Origin: Unio delphinus | Lineage: Eukaryota > Mollusca > Bivalvia > Unionida > Unionidae | Direction: 5' to 3' | Length of the DNA stretch: 64,000 nt | Assembly (NCBI GenBank): GCA_029339505.1 | Contig: JAQISU010000246.1 | Span: 894,001-958,000 of the forward strand | In this document: positions 1 to 13,364 of the stretch, piece after piece | Position numbering within the stretch: the stretch's first letter is position 1 | How the letters are laid out: every line of letters begins with the position of its first letter | Made by a program: the position numbers and the translations under genes | The notes under the pieces: generated by a model | The model's input: the letters and a program-made list of their open reading frames with translations, nothing else | Database searches by the model: none | What the model was told of the DNA's origin: nothing

Positions 1-35
<35 letters not shown>
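1..35. repeat. (ATA)n microsatellite, truncated by window edge
   Basis: Pure trinucleotide run at the left edge. The following 460 bases hold only a short open frame with no recognisable domain. Confidence 0.95.
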
Positions 36-38
<3 letters not shown>

Positions 39-493
39 GACTTTGTATAGCGCCTAATCTTTCGAAGCTCTAAGAGCTTTACTATATCAATAATGATATG
101 ACTACATAACAGAAAAACAAATAACAAAAACCATGAAATTGGAAAACAAAAAGAAATGCTTCAACATATAAGATACATAACATTATTAGGTCTCTAAGTT
201 TAATAATGCGGTCGAAAAAGGTATGTTTTAAGAGCACTCTTGAAAGGGACCACTGTATCTTTGTGTCTAATTTCATGTGAAATTCGTTCCACATCGCCGG
301 GCCCTGGTATGCAAAAGAAGGTTGTCTATATGACTTTGTTTTCTTGGTGGGAACAATGAATATACTAAGCAAGATATATCTAGAAACAAATATGTATGTA
401 TATGAGAAAAGAAAGGAAATGGTTAGAAATATATAAGAGCAGAGAGATAAGTTGATAGATAGATTAGATTCCTTATTCTAAATGGGTATAGTT

Positions 494-496
<3 letters not shown>

Positions 497-549
<53 letters not shown>
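497..549. repeat. (GA)n microsatellite
   Basis: Uninterrupted GA dinucleotides. From here to about 1300 I see no gene apart from the upstream region of glycine-rich gene A. Confidence 0.95.
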
Positions 550-551
<2 letters not shown>

Positions 552-1312
552 TATATAAATTATATAATTCATAAATTAAAATAATTTTCTTTTATGATGT
601 TGTATTGCATCGTGACATTTTATTACCTGCGATTCCAGTCAACATTTCAATTGAACAGGGTAATTTTGTACCAAATCCGCTATGAATAGATATTTCTTTT
701 TCATCAATGTAAATTATTAACATATTAATATGGAGCTGATATAAAAATCTTCGGCACGTATTTGAGTCCTTGTATTCATCATTAAGAATTAATCATTTTC
801 TCATATGGCGTTTTTGGCAAATGGTATCAAATATTGTAATTTTAACTGCATTCCTATTATAGTATAATGCATTACACGCACGAAATAATATTTCTATCGC
901 AAGTAGCGGCTATATTATTATGGTTAATGGAACGATACAATAGGCGGAACTATTTACGTTAGCAAAAATATATCTTTTACTTAGGTTACGGTACTCGTAA
1001 CACATATATATATTATTAGTCGTCTTTGTTTTCGCTTGAGGTAAATCCTGTTATTAAGATATACACGTCAGCTTCTGTTTGACTAATGTCATTGACGTGC
1101 GTAAGCGATGCAATAACAAAATACGGGACAGCGAGCTAGCGTATAAGATGGGAACTTCTCACAACAAAGGCTCATGATTGATTGTTTTTGACCTTTCTCT
1201 AACAGGATATGAATTTTGTACAAAAAGGCTAATTTGAGTCCAGAATAACCATATCTACTTGAACCTGCACAAAAGCATATCCAACAAGGAAAATATCCAG
1301 CATTCCTAAAAT

Positions 1313-1690
1313 ATGAACGCTGTTATAGGTTTAACTCTATGCATGCTGGTTGCTACAGTAGCAGGTAAGATCCGAATATGCAATTCTTCATTAACTGAAT
1401 ACTCGTATATATGTTTTATCACATTTGGATCTCCTTGAGTGACTACATATGTTAAAATATGTATCTCTCTAGAACAATGCATATTTTGATTAAGACCTAT
1501 CGTAGTGAGTATTGTCATCCAAAACTTCTTTTTAAAATTTGTTCTTGTTTTGCTTTTTTAAAATTCAGCTTTTGTGAAGTAATTACTTTATTTTGTATTT
1601 TTCCATTTATGCAATCATCTTATATAGTTTTATACTCTTGAAAACGGAACCGCTATGATTCCGAAATGTGCATGCGATATGTCCGCACAA

Positions 1691-1753
<63 letters not shown>

Positions 1754-2978
1754 GTTTCATCAAAAATATTTTCGTTTTGGAATATTACTTTAGGTATCGT
1801 TTATATGTACATGTATATTAGCATCTAATCGGCTACATAGATATAGCGAGTAAGTCATTCTTGTGGAAATTCTTATCAATGCTTAAAGTAGAGATCGATA
1901 TATTCATCTTGATTGCAAAATAGTTTTTTATTCTGCAAATAACTTTGTCATTTCCTTTCTCAAAAAATGCGTTATAATTTCTGTCATTGTCTTACACCTA
2001 TCGTATTACATTGCAGCCCAGTTGTATGACAGAGGCATTGGAAGTGTAGGTGGCATCGGAGGTATACAAGGCATCGGTGGCCTTGGAGGCACTGGAGGTA
2101 CCCATGGTGGCATCGGAGGCATTGGGGGTACACATGGTATCGGTGGGGTTGGAGGTACCCATGCTATCGGTGGCATCGGAGGCATAGGAGGCACTTTAGG
2201 TACCCATGGTGGCATCGGAGGCATTGGAGGTACACATGGTATCAGTGGGATTGGAGGTACACATGGCATCGGTGGCATCGGAGGGACTAGAGGTACCCAT
2301 GGTATCGGTGGTATCGGAGGAATTGGCGGTATCGGTGGCATCGGAGGCACTGGAGGTACCCATGGAATCAGTGCCATCGGTGGCATTGGAGGTACACATG
2401 GTATTGGTGGCATAGGAGGTACCCATGGTATCGGTGGCATCGGAGGCATTGGAGGTACACATGGTATCAGTGGGATTGGAGGTAACCATGGTATCGGTGG
2501 TATCGGAGGCATTGGCGGCATCGGTGGCATTGGAGGCACTGGAGGTACCCATGGAATAGGTGCCATCGGTGGCATTGGAAGTACACATGGTATTGGTGGC
2601 ATAGGAGGTACCCATGGCATCGGTGGCATCGGAGGCATTGGAGGTACACATGGTATTGGTGGCATTGGAGGTACCCATGGCATCGGTGGCATCGGAGGCA
2701 TTGGAGGTACACATGGTATTGGTGGCATAGGAGGTACCCATGGTATCGGTGGCATCGGAGGCATTGGAAGTACATATGATATTGGTGGCATAGGAGGTAC
2801 CCATGGTATCAGTGGCATCGGAGGCATTGGAGGTACACATGGTATTGGTGGCATAGGAGGTACCCATGGTATTGGTGGCATTGGAGGCATTGGAGGTATC
2901 CATGGTATCAGAGGCACTGGAGCTATCCATGGTATTGGAGGTGTCGGACATAATGGAGCTACACATAGTATCGGTTGA
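1313..2978 (+). CDS. Glycine-rich secreted protein, copy A (two exons, expanded repeat, C-terminal module lost)
   Basis: Exon 1 (1313-1364) encodes a 17-residue hydrophobic signal peptide beginning MNAVIGLTLC and ends at a GTAAGA donor. Exon 2 starts at 2017 after TTGCAG, restoring phase to AQLYDRGIG as in the paralogues. It then holds about 300 residues of IGGIGG, GGTHGIGG and GGLGG repeats, several times longer than in copies B, C and D. The frame stops at TGA 2976-2978. The cysteine module that ends the paralogues persists downstream in the same frame to 3146, interrupted by a second TGA at 3063-3065. Either this is a decaying paralogue or a variant that lost the module. The upstream region resembles the paralogues' but has GTACAAAAAGG where C and D have TATAAAA. 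Function is unknown; the composition resembles glycine-rich extracellular or shell-matrix-type proteins. Confidence 0.7.
1707..1751. repeat. (GT)n microsatellite in intron of gene A
   Basis: Dinucleotide run inside the intron. Introns of copies B and D also carry a (GT)n tract and copy C carries (CT)n(CA)n at an equivalent place, so the tract is ancestral to the family. Confidence 0.9.
2031..2960 (+). repeat. Coding minisatellite of GGIGG/THGIGG units
   Basis: Imperfect tandem array whose higher-order unit is roughly 70-80 bp and alternates GGAGGTACCCATGG-like and GGAGGTACACATGG-like blocks. It is read as Gly-Ile-Gly-Gly and Thr-His-Gly-Ile in the plus frame. Because the unit is a multiple of three, other frames and the minus strand also stay open. 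Confidence 0.85.
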
Positions 2979-3146
2979 AGAATTGGAGGCATAGGTGGGA
3001 TCAATGGCATTGGAGGTCATATTATGGATACGGGAATCGAAATCGAAGGTACATACTTCCCATGAAGTTATTGCTTTGACGGTCAGTGTAGTGGATTGGT
3101 TCGCCACGCCTACCATATAGGTCAAATTTGCAACTGCAGTTGTTGA
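2979..3146 (+). pseudogene. Relic of the six-cysteine C-terminal module of gene A
   Basis: Same frame as the glycine repeats. It contains SYCFDGQCSGLVRHAYHIGQ followed by CNCSC and a stop, matching the module of copies B, C and D, but separated from the repeat by TGA at 2976 and split by TGA at 3063 where the paralogues have serine. The first cysteine is replaced by phenylalanine and the fourth lies in a changed context. Confidence 0.75.
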
Positions 3147-3489
3147 TATTAATTTTTCAATACGTTTATTGTACATTTCTCATAAAATATTTAATTATTC
3201 ATTTCATTGAAATATTTTACGTTTTAGTCATGTTTGTATAAATAAAGTTTCAAACTTGCTGTATTCTTCAGAAATAATTATTTGTATATGCATGAAGGGT
3301 TTCAAAACTCATGCGAAAATAAATCAATATATGTCTACTTAAATTTGTGCATTTCACTAAGGACAAGAATTACATTATACCGCTGCCTGTTGAAGTGATG
3401 GAAGTGCATACACACCATATCCTTACATTTAAATGCTACTCAAAAAACTCAAACTAGAATGTTTTAGTCACAATATTAAACTTAGTCAT

Positions 3490-5800
3490 GAGTAATGATA
3501 TTCGTGCGAGGGTCTGCTTACAATTAATGAATTTAGTATGTCTCTACAACGAATGGAAAACGGAAAAAGTCCTGGCTCAGATGGATTCGCTGTAGAGTTT
3601 TATAAATTCTTTTCGAAGTCAATTGGGGGATTAAAGTGCAGATCAATAAATCACGGATATCCTGAAGCAACACTTTCAGATTTTCAGACTCAAGGAGTCA
3701 TCACACGTATACCAAAGGAAGAGAAGATAGATGATTTTTATTTTAAAAAGCGAGATCTATATCATTTTTAAATATTTACTATTAGATTGTTTCGCAGGAA
3801 GAATTAAAAAGGTTCTACCGTCAATAATCATTGATATCAAAAAGGTTATATGAAGGGTAGATTCATTGGAGAAATTACCAGAGTATCATACGATACCATG
3901 GACCAACATGATAATATAAATATATATGATTTATTATTAATAATATACATTAAAAAGCCTTTGACTTAATTAACTGGACCTTTGTGGTAGAAGTATTACC
4001 ATCTTTCAACTTTGTTGACTCTTTTTTAAATAGTTTAAACTTTTTTGTAATGACTCTAAAAGTTGAGTTATAAATAATGGGCATTTGCCATATTTTTTAA
4101 ACTTGGAAGAGGATGTCGTCACGAAGATGCAATTGCACCGTATTTGTTTATCATTGGGGTTGAAAAGTTAACTATAATTTTAAAGGAAAATGTGGATGTT
4201 CCATGGGACTGGCCGTTGATATATAAATTGGGTTAGTATACCAATTAAGTTTTTATTAATCTTGATGGATCTCAACTTTCTCGTAAATCATCAAAGAATA
4301 TCTTGCAAGTTTGTTTCTATTATCTGGCCTTAAATGTAACATAACAAAAATAAAAGCTATCTTAATTGGAAACTGAACATTTTCTGATGAAATAATATGT
4401 CCCAAAATGGGCAAAATTTGGTCCACTGCTAACGATACACTCCTTGGCATAGATTGTTTCTCAAGATTTACAGCAAATGGTGGAAATTAATTATATGAAG
4501 AAACTAACAAAGGCAAAACGAATACTGGTTAGCTGGAGTCAAAGACAGACGTCAATAGTTAGTAAGATAATTGTTCTAAATGCTCTTGTTCTGCTCATAT
4601 TCATTCAACTTTGTCAGCACTTGCATATCCATCAGCGACAGTTGAATCAGAAGTAAATCGCAATTATTTAAATTTGTGTGGAGTGGGAATGTAGAGAGAA
4701 TAAGACATAATATACTAGTATCCCCAGCTAATGAGGATGGATAAATATAATAACTTATCTTCATTCTTAGGTATATTAAGATAAAATCGCTAAAACGAGT
4801 GTTGCAAAAGGAAAATGGAATGTAGCAGAACTTAGTCAACCCAACTTTACTCAGAAATAAATTGGAATATATATACTTGGAAATTAGGCAGAAGGAAATT
4901 ATAATAATTTACTAAGCTCATTAAAAGCAGTTTTTGGAGAGATGTAATTTTGGGTGTATCTAATTGGAAAGAGGAACCGCAATGTCCAAACGAGTATCTT
5001 ATCTATTCATGAGTATTTTAAATCTTGTTCCACTAAAATGTTATATCAACAAAAATCCTGGACAGATGCTGGGTTTGAAATTCTGAATCATCTAGGAGAT
5101 GATCACAGAAACTTAAATGCGTTTTTAAATAATAAAACAGGAATACTTCTCCCTAATATCCAAATTTCCAAACGCATGAAAAGAAGCAATAAAACTACCA
5201 TTTGGTACTTAATAATTTTGATAAGCAGGAGTATAAAATAATGAACTTGCAAAAACAAAATTCAATTAAGTTTGTTTACAAAGATATTTTTTAAAAAAGC
5301 TAAAAGGCAAACACACTGCTAAGAAAAGAAACTTTGATGCGTCTATTTAATAAAACTATAAGTAATGAGGAGTGGTTTGAGATTTATAGCAGGGCAATAT
5401 CTTGTACCAAGGAAACCATAGAATAATCGCTACTAATGATTTCCTGTAAATAATTAACATATTCCATGTAGTCGATAACAAATGTACTTTCTGTCAGAGT
5501 GAAAAGGAAAGTATTTAGCATCTCTTTAATGATTCCAATATTACTGCACAGGTTTGGCATCGTTTTATTGAACGTTTTGCACCTTTTTGCCGAAATATTG
5601 TACATTTTAGAAAGTGAACAATAGTTTCGGTAATTTCTCGCTTATTTTAAAATATAACATTTTTATTTGCAGATTCAATATTAAAAATCCTTATATTATT
5701 GCTTTGAAGCAAATAGTTGCATTACATAAGAAGATTACAAAATACACTGCGAAGGTAATATCCTCGAATACCAATTTCTTTCAAAATGGACCTCAATAAT
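3490..5800 (+). pseudogene. Decayed L1/Tx1-like non-LTR retrotransposon (reverse transcriptase to C-terminus)
   Basis: Several broken frames in the right order match the L1/Tx1 type of LINE. At 3538 there is an RT start with NGKSPGSDG and a following TQGVITRIPKEEK. At 3960 there is an AFDLINWTF-like palm motif. Around 4450-4600 lies a segment like the post-RT thumb. At 4954-5240 there is a region resembling the RT-to-C-terminus connector. Near 5480-5600 there is a CTFCQSE...HLF zinc-knuckle-like segment with many stops, then the C-terminal stretch ending near 5790. Stops and frameshifts are scattered throughout, so the copy is dead. Family assignment rests on motif recall. Confidence 0.7.
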
Positions 5801-6299
5801 GAATATGTAACTTTTATCTGATTTGATGGTAAACAGGAATAAATGCTGTACTATCACAAAGTCCATGTCATCTAGATTGTGTACCATATGCATGTGTGCA
5901 TGCGTATTCGTGTGTGTTTTCATTCTCTATATAATATATTTATGATCCCTAGATTATCTGAGAACCAACGGTCAACCTAGTACGGAGGTAATAAAACATT
6001 TTATCCTTACATAGAATAAACTTGATACTTACTGGTTTAGGATGAAAATAAAACAACTATTTTGAACAATTTATCGAACTTTAGTATGTACAAAAACGAA
6101 AATAATTCGGTTTGGATATAGTACCATTATGTCTTCATATTCTGAGTCCTGTCTGAATTCTATCAGTGTCATATTTTACAATATAAATTTCATATCTAAT
6201 TAAAATATCTAGATAAATTACATAATCATCATGACCAAAATACAACCTGATGTACTCATTGTTTTCGCGTGTGTATTATTACTGGAGTGTGCAATAATG

Positions 6300-6343
<44 letters not shown>

Positions 6344-8235
6344 CTAGATGAGGAAGTCAACGATAATGGTAATGGTTAAACTTATTTTATTGCTTTGTTT
6401 TTTGTTCCATTGTAATCATTTGCCATAAAGAACTAATGATAATATATACTGATGAATATTTGTAATTTATTTACTCTGATGGAAACGAAACGTGAGTCAA
6501 TACTATTTCAAATTACGATTTCAGGGAGTTTTATATTTAAGACTATGTTCAAAAATGAACTCAACTTATTAACGTACGAGATAGAGTAAAATTAGATATT
6601 TGTTAAATCATATTAGGGAAATAAATGTAACAGATTGTGCTTATAGAACAAAGATGATGCAGAGGATTAAAAATACATAATAATAAAAAGGTGACCTCAT
6701 TTTAATACTAGCTATATTTATTCTATGTATCCATTCATTTATATAGTATAGCACGTAAGTAAGTTTAATACAAACTCTGTTTTCATGCAACCAATCCGCG
6801 AAGAAAAAAAATTGCACTCCCTAATTAAAATATTCCAATGTTAGTTAAGTCATTCTTTGCTTTAATCTGCGGAGTACACTGAAACATTTCGTTGGCTTCA
6901 GCTTGGACGTCATCGGTGATCACCCTGGCATTGGCAACATGTATTCGTATTGGTAGCTAATAAGGGAAAAAAGGGAAAAGTACGGTAAGTCTACCATACG
7001 CTTATGTCCTTTATGAGTGATAAAATGTGCTGATAGTATAAGTTGTTTTCACAGAAGTCACGATTATATACGCGAATACCCACAATGCTACGCGCGCCCG
7101 TCTTGCCCCGCCATTTTGAGTCCCCGTGAAGCCGCTGTCATCATCATCAGTCATCACGTATATTCAAGATAAAAATCTGATTTAATCGTCGATAAGGATA
7201 TTTACTTCACAGAAATGATATCGTGTCCCAAAATTGTCACTTTGAACGAATATATACGACAAAAATCTTCGATACAATATCAGTTACAGAATGAAACCTT
7301 AATAGCATGTGTAATGCCAGGCCTTTTATGTGCAAATACGTTCATCGAAACCAAATGCTTGACCAAAGACAGTTGACAAATAGGTTTTAATTAGTACGGT
7401 CAAACAGAAAATTGGTGCTGAAGATCAATCATGGACGGATGATGATATTGAACGAAAGCGAGAACTGTTCAAGGATGGATCATCTTCGGCGTATTACCCA
7501 TTCGTTGCAAATTAGAATTAGCAAAGTTTGTTTCACGACCGTCCGTAAATATAAAGTTTTAAGTCAAAGAAGAAATAACGTATTTAGCATCTGGATGTGT
7601 GTGAAACCGAAATAAGGATTGCAGAGTTATAACGAAACCAGATCAAACGTGTAAGATTAAATGGGAATGCAATACAATTCAAACCAGTATAAACGTACAA
7701 TATAAATATATTCACCACTGTTTTATGCAAGATATATTGGGATTTTTAAAAATCCATTATAACTCGTCTGAACTATATGATAAAATCCAAGTGCAAGGAA
7801 TATTTCAGATTATTTTCTCTTGTTATTCTTGCTTCATTTTCCATCGTGTCTATATTTCCAAACTTCGGTGCCATAATTAAATCATGTTCACCATATTTCT
7901 TATGATGTCACTTGTTTTAAAAGCTTTTCCGTCTAAACAATATGACAACAGCTTGTCAAGCCTGTTGGTATTATGAATGAACTAGTTACCTGGTGAGTTG
8001 TATCTTCTTAAGTTCTAACCGGTCCTGGTCATATCAGTACAGTCAAAATGAGAAATCGAATAGTGTCACGGAATTTATGAAATCATGCGAACTCGATATA
8101 TCGATGTTCATTTTCGTTACCACAAACTGAATGAAGGCCTATTTCACTGATCTAAAACTCATTTCAATTACAAGATAAAGTGTATTCAAGCATTTTAATT
8201 TACTTCATGCTGCAGCTTCATTCTTCATTTTACGA
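5800..8235. other. Intergenic region
   Basis: No supported gene. It holds an (AAT)n tract at 6297-6343. A segment near 6830-7050 resembles the 3' end of the LINE at 55835-56090. A segment near 7950-8050 is similar to about 57560-57630 and, inverted, to about 10130-10240. A short frame at 7412-7615 has no recognisable content. Confidence 0.6.
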
Positions 8236-8237
8236 AT

Positions 8238-8385
<148 letters not shown>

Positions 8386-8399
8386 TAGATATATAACCG

Positions 8400-9107
8400 C
8401 ATCTGTAATATACTTCATTAATAGAAACGGAAGGTCTGTCATGTGTATTCTGCGTCTAGTTCGCGTGGGAGCAACTAGCTACTATGGTTGTGCTGTAGAT
8501 CTGCTAACAGTCTAGTATTATTTATGTTTATACGAAAACTTCGTGTTACTAAACCGGTGTTTTTAAAACTAAATAAATAAAGTTACTAACTTCACCGTAG
8601 AATACCTTGTCATTTATCTGGGCTGTGTAAAGTAAATTTTCTGGGTTAAATAGCCCTAATGATTTCTTTTTGAGTAATTCATTTTTCCCTTGGTTTGTCA
8701 GTCATAGATGTTAAAAACGTTAAAATTAGAATAGAAAATACGTTAAAAAACGCATATTTTTCCTCAAGAAATAAAAAAACAAAAAAAAGTTCCAGAAGTG
8801 TTTAGGCAACACAAAATCAATATTTTACTTATTTACACGCTACATACCAGCTTTACAGATTCAGATATCAGCACTATGTTGTAGGATGTTGACGTAAAGT
8901 ATCGTAAGCTAGCATCATATAAACATTATTGATCGATATTTGTTATCTAGAGTATGACAGAGGACCTCCAGTATGGTCGATGATATAAATAAAATGAAAG
9001 TACCAAATTTTAAAAACGCAAAAAATAAAATAAAAACGTAAAAGAACGCGTTTCTCGAGGTAAAAAAATAAAACGATAAAAAACCAAACGTTTTCATCAT
9101 CATCATC

Positions 9108-9153
<46 letters not shown>

Positions 9154-10120
9154 TTGATATTATCGTACACACCTTTATATTTTGGGGACGTCCATTAATT
9201 ATGTCAACAATTTTTAGGCAATTTTTACCTCCCCTCCTCTTTCCAATAACTGTCAAACTTTCAGTGACCCACTTAATAAAATTATCTCAAACAAATTGTA
9301 ACACCACCACCCCATACAAACTAACAATATTGTATACGGCTGGCTTTAATGCTAAAATAGAAATATGGAAATTTAAAGGTCTACAAATAAATTTTAATAC
9401 ATTTTTTAACTTGTTTAACAGATTTGAAAACATATTTTAGATTCTATCATTTTCCCATGGGGAAGCCATATGTTCCTCAATTGTTGGGCATAGTGACTGA
9501 TTCATTAATTTCTTGTGGAATCGATACACCCGACAAGTCAACATCATCTTCATGTAACCATTCTGCGCTTAACATCTCTCTACGAGCGATAACTTTCATC
9601 AGCTCTCTCTGTCTTCAGATTAATACCATATGTGGTTAATCTGTGTACAGTCTACAATCTACATTGAATAAAAACAAAATATGATAATGCAAGACTATAA
9701 CTTCCTTGGCAAGAGCTCAACCGGTTTAGGATTAAAATGGTGGGCTGTTGACGGGCGAGCGAGTGTGTGCCATACCAAAGCATCAACTAATTTTCCTATG
9801 TTTTGATTTATTAATTTTTTTTTATAAATAACATTGTTGACGTCAATTTATCTTGAACTCCCCCTGCCTCATGTAACAAATTGTCAAACTTCTTCAAACC
9901 CCCTTGCCCCCTATTTTGTTGACATAATTAATGAATGACCTCTGTATCGGAAATACCGAAAAAGAAAAATATCATGCTGCATTGGTTTTATGATGATTGT
10001 GCCTTCTTTTCAAAGTTGACTAAATCTTTAAAATCGACATAATACAGTATATTATTACCACATGACACCAATGTATTTCAAATGCGAATGAGAATAAATG
10101 AACCAAATGCTAATTTCTAG
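8400..10120. other. Intergenic region
   Basis: No supported gene. It contains an (AGT)n tract at 9105-9152. A segment at about 9970-10110 is similar to 48995-49140 and inverted to the 3' flank of gene D, so it derives from the glycine-rich gene neighbourhood. Confidence 0.55.
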
Positions 10121-10879
10121 TTCGCACCGTAGCAGGAAGAAAAACACGTGTGACGACTATTTTTCATTTTTCTGTACTAATATGACGACGGCCGCTTACG
10201 ACATAAGAAGATAAATCATCACGCAACTAGTTCATAACTAATAGCAACATGCTTTGACTATCTATTGTGACGTTTTATAGCCCGAAAAACATTTAAAACA
10301 AATGACATCATTAGAGATTTTGTGAAAATGATAAATTGATGCCACTGATGTTTCAATAATGAGTTAGCATATGTCAAATCCAGAATTATATTTCCTTTTC
10401 TGTCATTCCACATGATTCTTTTAACGAAGCTTGTTGACGCTATATTATCCTTTACATTTTTCGTTATCCATGTAATGCTATGTTATCTCCATCATAGCTA
10501 TTATAAAATGTATTGATCATGGCTTGTTGGAAGTATCGATTATTCTATTGAACGATACAACAAAAATGAATACAGGTGTCAAACAGTTCCTTTATCTGCA
10601 ACCTCAGATACATTGACACGATCGAAAAACAAACTAAATAACTAGTTAAAATAATCCATAATGTTTCGATCAACAAAATTACAATATCTTTTAAAGTATC
10701 AAAACAGAAATGAATGTCCGCATTATGATATGCCGCTTTAATATATTTTAAAGAAATAAACAAAGTACAATCCTAATTCGTAATTTATGAGTTATGTATT
10801 TAATATATTTTATACAAACCAGCATTCGTGTTTTGTTCGGAGTCGAGGGAATGAACTCCTTTGATCGAACTTATGAACA

Positions 10880-10968
10880 CGTCTATATTTGATATCCGTG
10901 ATATCTATATTTGATATCCGTGATATCTATATTTGATTTCCGTGATATCTATATTTGATACCCAGTCT
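10880..10968. repeat. 22 bp tandem repeat, about 4 copies
   Basis: Unit approximates TTGATATCCGTGATATCTAT. It is part of the left duplication arm and absent as an array from the right arm. Confidence 0.85.
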
Positions 10969-11442
10969 CGTGTATTCCGCTGACTCAATATAAAGCATTA
11001 GGCACTTTAAAAATGTATTTATTTATTGCTTTCATCTGAATGTCTGTGGAAACTAGTTAAAATCTCAGGCAAAATATTTAATCCTATCAGTTTTAAAACT
11101 TCCATCATCACATTAGGTTGTACAAGGCATTTTCGCTGCCTCTAACATGTATCTCTCATTCGAGTTTGTACACTTATCCTTGTAACAAATTAACCTTTAT
11201 GATTTGTAGACTATAAATGACGGCAACCATGCACCGATATCCTGAGATTTTTTATTATATCCAGTAGAAAGATGAAAATTCTGATAACACGCTGCCATAA
11301 TCAAACTTAACACAAGATATAAAAAAACTCACTTGGCTCTAATCCTAACTCTCAATGACTACATATTGATTGCATTATTCTATCTGCGTATTGAGTCATA
11401 ACGGACATAACCGTGAATTAGGTAACCATTGTAAAAGGAATA

Positions 11443-11958
11443 TCACATTGTATCCCAGAGATTATCAACGCCAAATGTATACAAAATCGGAAATAAATAT
11501 TCTAGTTCCCAGGACAGGGAATAATACACGAACAATGCGGGTAGACTAATCATCCAATTTACCTGGATCAAATTTTGTAGCACTTGGAAGTGTTTACAGT
11601 CCCAGTAGACGTACATGATGTGAAGAAGATCGTTGGAGATAATTTTGTTCACAATTTGAAAGGGTGAAGTTAGATAAGACAAATGTGTATCATTGCATTT
11701 CAAGATAGCACCATAAGAGTGTGACAATGGTAACCTTATCAGTGGAGAGGATATTGAATGGAACTTCGTTTTCTCTGTTACCATGACGCCATCTATCATA
11801 TAACTTAACTTCCTGCCTGTATCGATGACGAAACAATTATAAACTTGAGAGGAGAATATGGAATCAGTATTGTATAATATGTTGATGCTACTGGTGGTAC
11901 TAGTTACATGAATTACCCATTGGATTACACGAATATAGTCTTTTTTGAAACTTTTCAT
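11443..11958 (-). CDS. Unrecognised 171-residue open frame, duplicated in the right arm
   Basis: The frame includes VYWDCKHFQVLQNLIQVNWM. A homologous but shorter and diverged frame lies at 53262-53450 (+) with IYWDCKLFEVLHTLIQVNWM. Conservation of the peptide between the arms could mean it was once coding; it may also be part of a repetitive element, since its last residues (GVDNLWDTM) overlap sequence resembling a LINE 3' end. I do not recognise a domain, and no splice context is evident. Confidence 0.3.
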   Translation of the reverse strand: MKSFKKDYIRVIQWVIHVTSTTSSINILYNTDSIFSSQVYNCFVIDTGRKLSYMIDGVMVTEKTKFHSISSPLIRLPLSHSYGAILKCNDTHLSYLTSPFQIVNKIISNDLLHIMYVYWDCKHFQVLQNLIQVNWMISLPALFVYYSLSWELEYLFPILYTFGVDNLWDTM

Positions 11959-12329
11959 AACAATTCAAACGTTTCATATAAAGAAATTCACGTCATCACA
12001 AAATTAAACAAATAATTTATTACGTATTCAAGTTCTATAGCGACATAAAGTATATTATTAAAAAACTGAATTGAGGTAAATCGGACATCTTCAATTTATA
12101 TTTTGAAAACATAAAAAAATATAAAAGATCGAATGTTCTTGATGTGGCATTGAACACGTTTTTTTTCCTCCAAATTACACACAACTTAATTCTTGATCGA
12201 ATTTCGTAATTGTGGTTGCCAGGGCAAAGTTTGAAAAAAATCATTGGAGAACAGCGACGGAATTTAAGCAGGAGAAATCCCAAGTCATATTGTGCTATGC
12301 AAACATCAGCCCTCATGTCACCAATATTT

Positions 12330-12334
<5 letters not shown>

Positions 12335-12380
<46 letters not shown>
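12335..12380. repeat. (GA)n microsatellite
   Basis: Dinucleotide run; the matching right-arm position carries (CT)n at 52386-52508. Confidence 0.95.
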
Positions 12381-12385
<5 letters not shown>

Positions 12386-12599
12386 AAAGATAAATATCAC
12401 CATTTGAAACCCAATAGGACAATCGCGGAGATGGAGCGAAGGTGAATATCTTTGATATTTCACGGTAAGGACATGCACAGTAATTCCTCATTTTCACATG
12501 AAAGTACATTCCTCTGTCCATACTATATCCTCTCTCCTAGTCTAGTAGATTTCTATGTGTACATGATGCTTCAATCACTATATCTAGTTTCGTGCTTAG

Positions 12600-13120
12600 T
12601 CGCTGAATTATATGAAAGAAGACAATCACAATTGGGTGTGTTTCTCATGAGTAGCAGTACATTGAAAGATATCTCAGAAGCATGCAATACCCTACTGTTG
12701 AGTAATGTGGAACCATTGGTCTAGTATTTTGGTACAAATTGCAGGAAATCTTTTGAAATCCAAAAGGCAGGTCTCTCTGCTCTCATCAATTCCTTAAAGG
12801 GAAACTCATTTACCCACAGAACAAGCAAAAATCCTGCTCGGATCACATCAATGTATATTGGAATATTTATCTCAAATGTTAATTCGAGCACCCGTGTTAA
12901 GAATGTAAGTGACTACACACTGTGTTTAATCTCAAACAAAGGAAGCAAAATGACTCCAATCGCTTGTCAAATATCCTCAAGATTCTTTTGCATATTAACT
13001 AATTAACGGATTGTTGCTGCACTACAGTGGGACTCGATCCCATCATGATTCTGCAACTTTAATAGGTGCTACAGAAACACCTTTTATTTCCAAAGAGAAA
13101 AGTGAGAAAGAAACTGAGAC
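12600..13120 (+). pseudogene. Decayed coding-like segment shared with 51470-52021 (-)
   Basis: Broken frame with CNTLLLSNVEPLV, YFGTNC and MYIGIFISN blocks. The right arm has CHTLLLSDVEALVKYLGTNC and IYIGMFISN on the minus strand, open over 100 residues. The two versions share frame and spacing, so an ancestral protein-coding or transposon segment is plausible. I do not recognise the family. Confidence 0.35.
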
Positions 13121-13364
13121 AGGAAGGGTTTTGGGCCTTTTCCAGTAACCCCACATGCAGATTATAAGATCTTCGCTATTGGACCTATTACCAATATAAG
13201 ACGGTGCTATTCACCAATTGTATCCTGAAAATGAGTTCCTCTGTGTTTACAAAGACACGAACATGTGCTCGGTAAAACATGCTAGACCAGAGGAGTATGT
13301 ACTGAAAATTATTTAGAGGTTAAACCTAAGGGATCTGCTTGCAAATTCTAAAATTAGATCAGGA

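Larger units (their letters stand above)
10130..13345. repeat. Left arm of a large diverged inverted duplication
   Basis: Read in reverse complement, successive blocks match the right arm (about 57640 down to 51260). 10130-10990 pairs with 57640-56470, 10980-11460 with about 56480-56010, 11470-12030 with 53430-52820, 12400-13345 with 52380-51260. Similarity is strong by eye but with many substitutions and indels. The right arm carries an extra 2.6 kb (LINE plus Maverick relic). The similarity continues into gene B against gene C. Confidence 0.75.

Noticed and set aside
2006..3176. Long minus-strand frames of PPMPP and TSNASDATD type over gene A
   Set aside because: They mirror the triplet-phased coding minisatellite; no signal peptide, splice or paralogue support on that strand.
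10880..10968. Short regularly spaced repeats as a CRISPR-like array
   Set aside because: Head-to-tail tandem repeats without spacers, in a eukaryotic genome.
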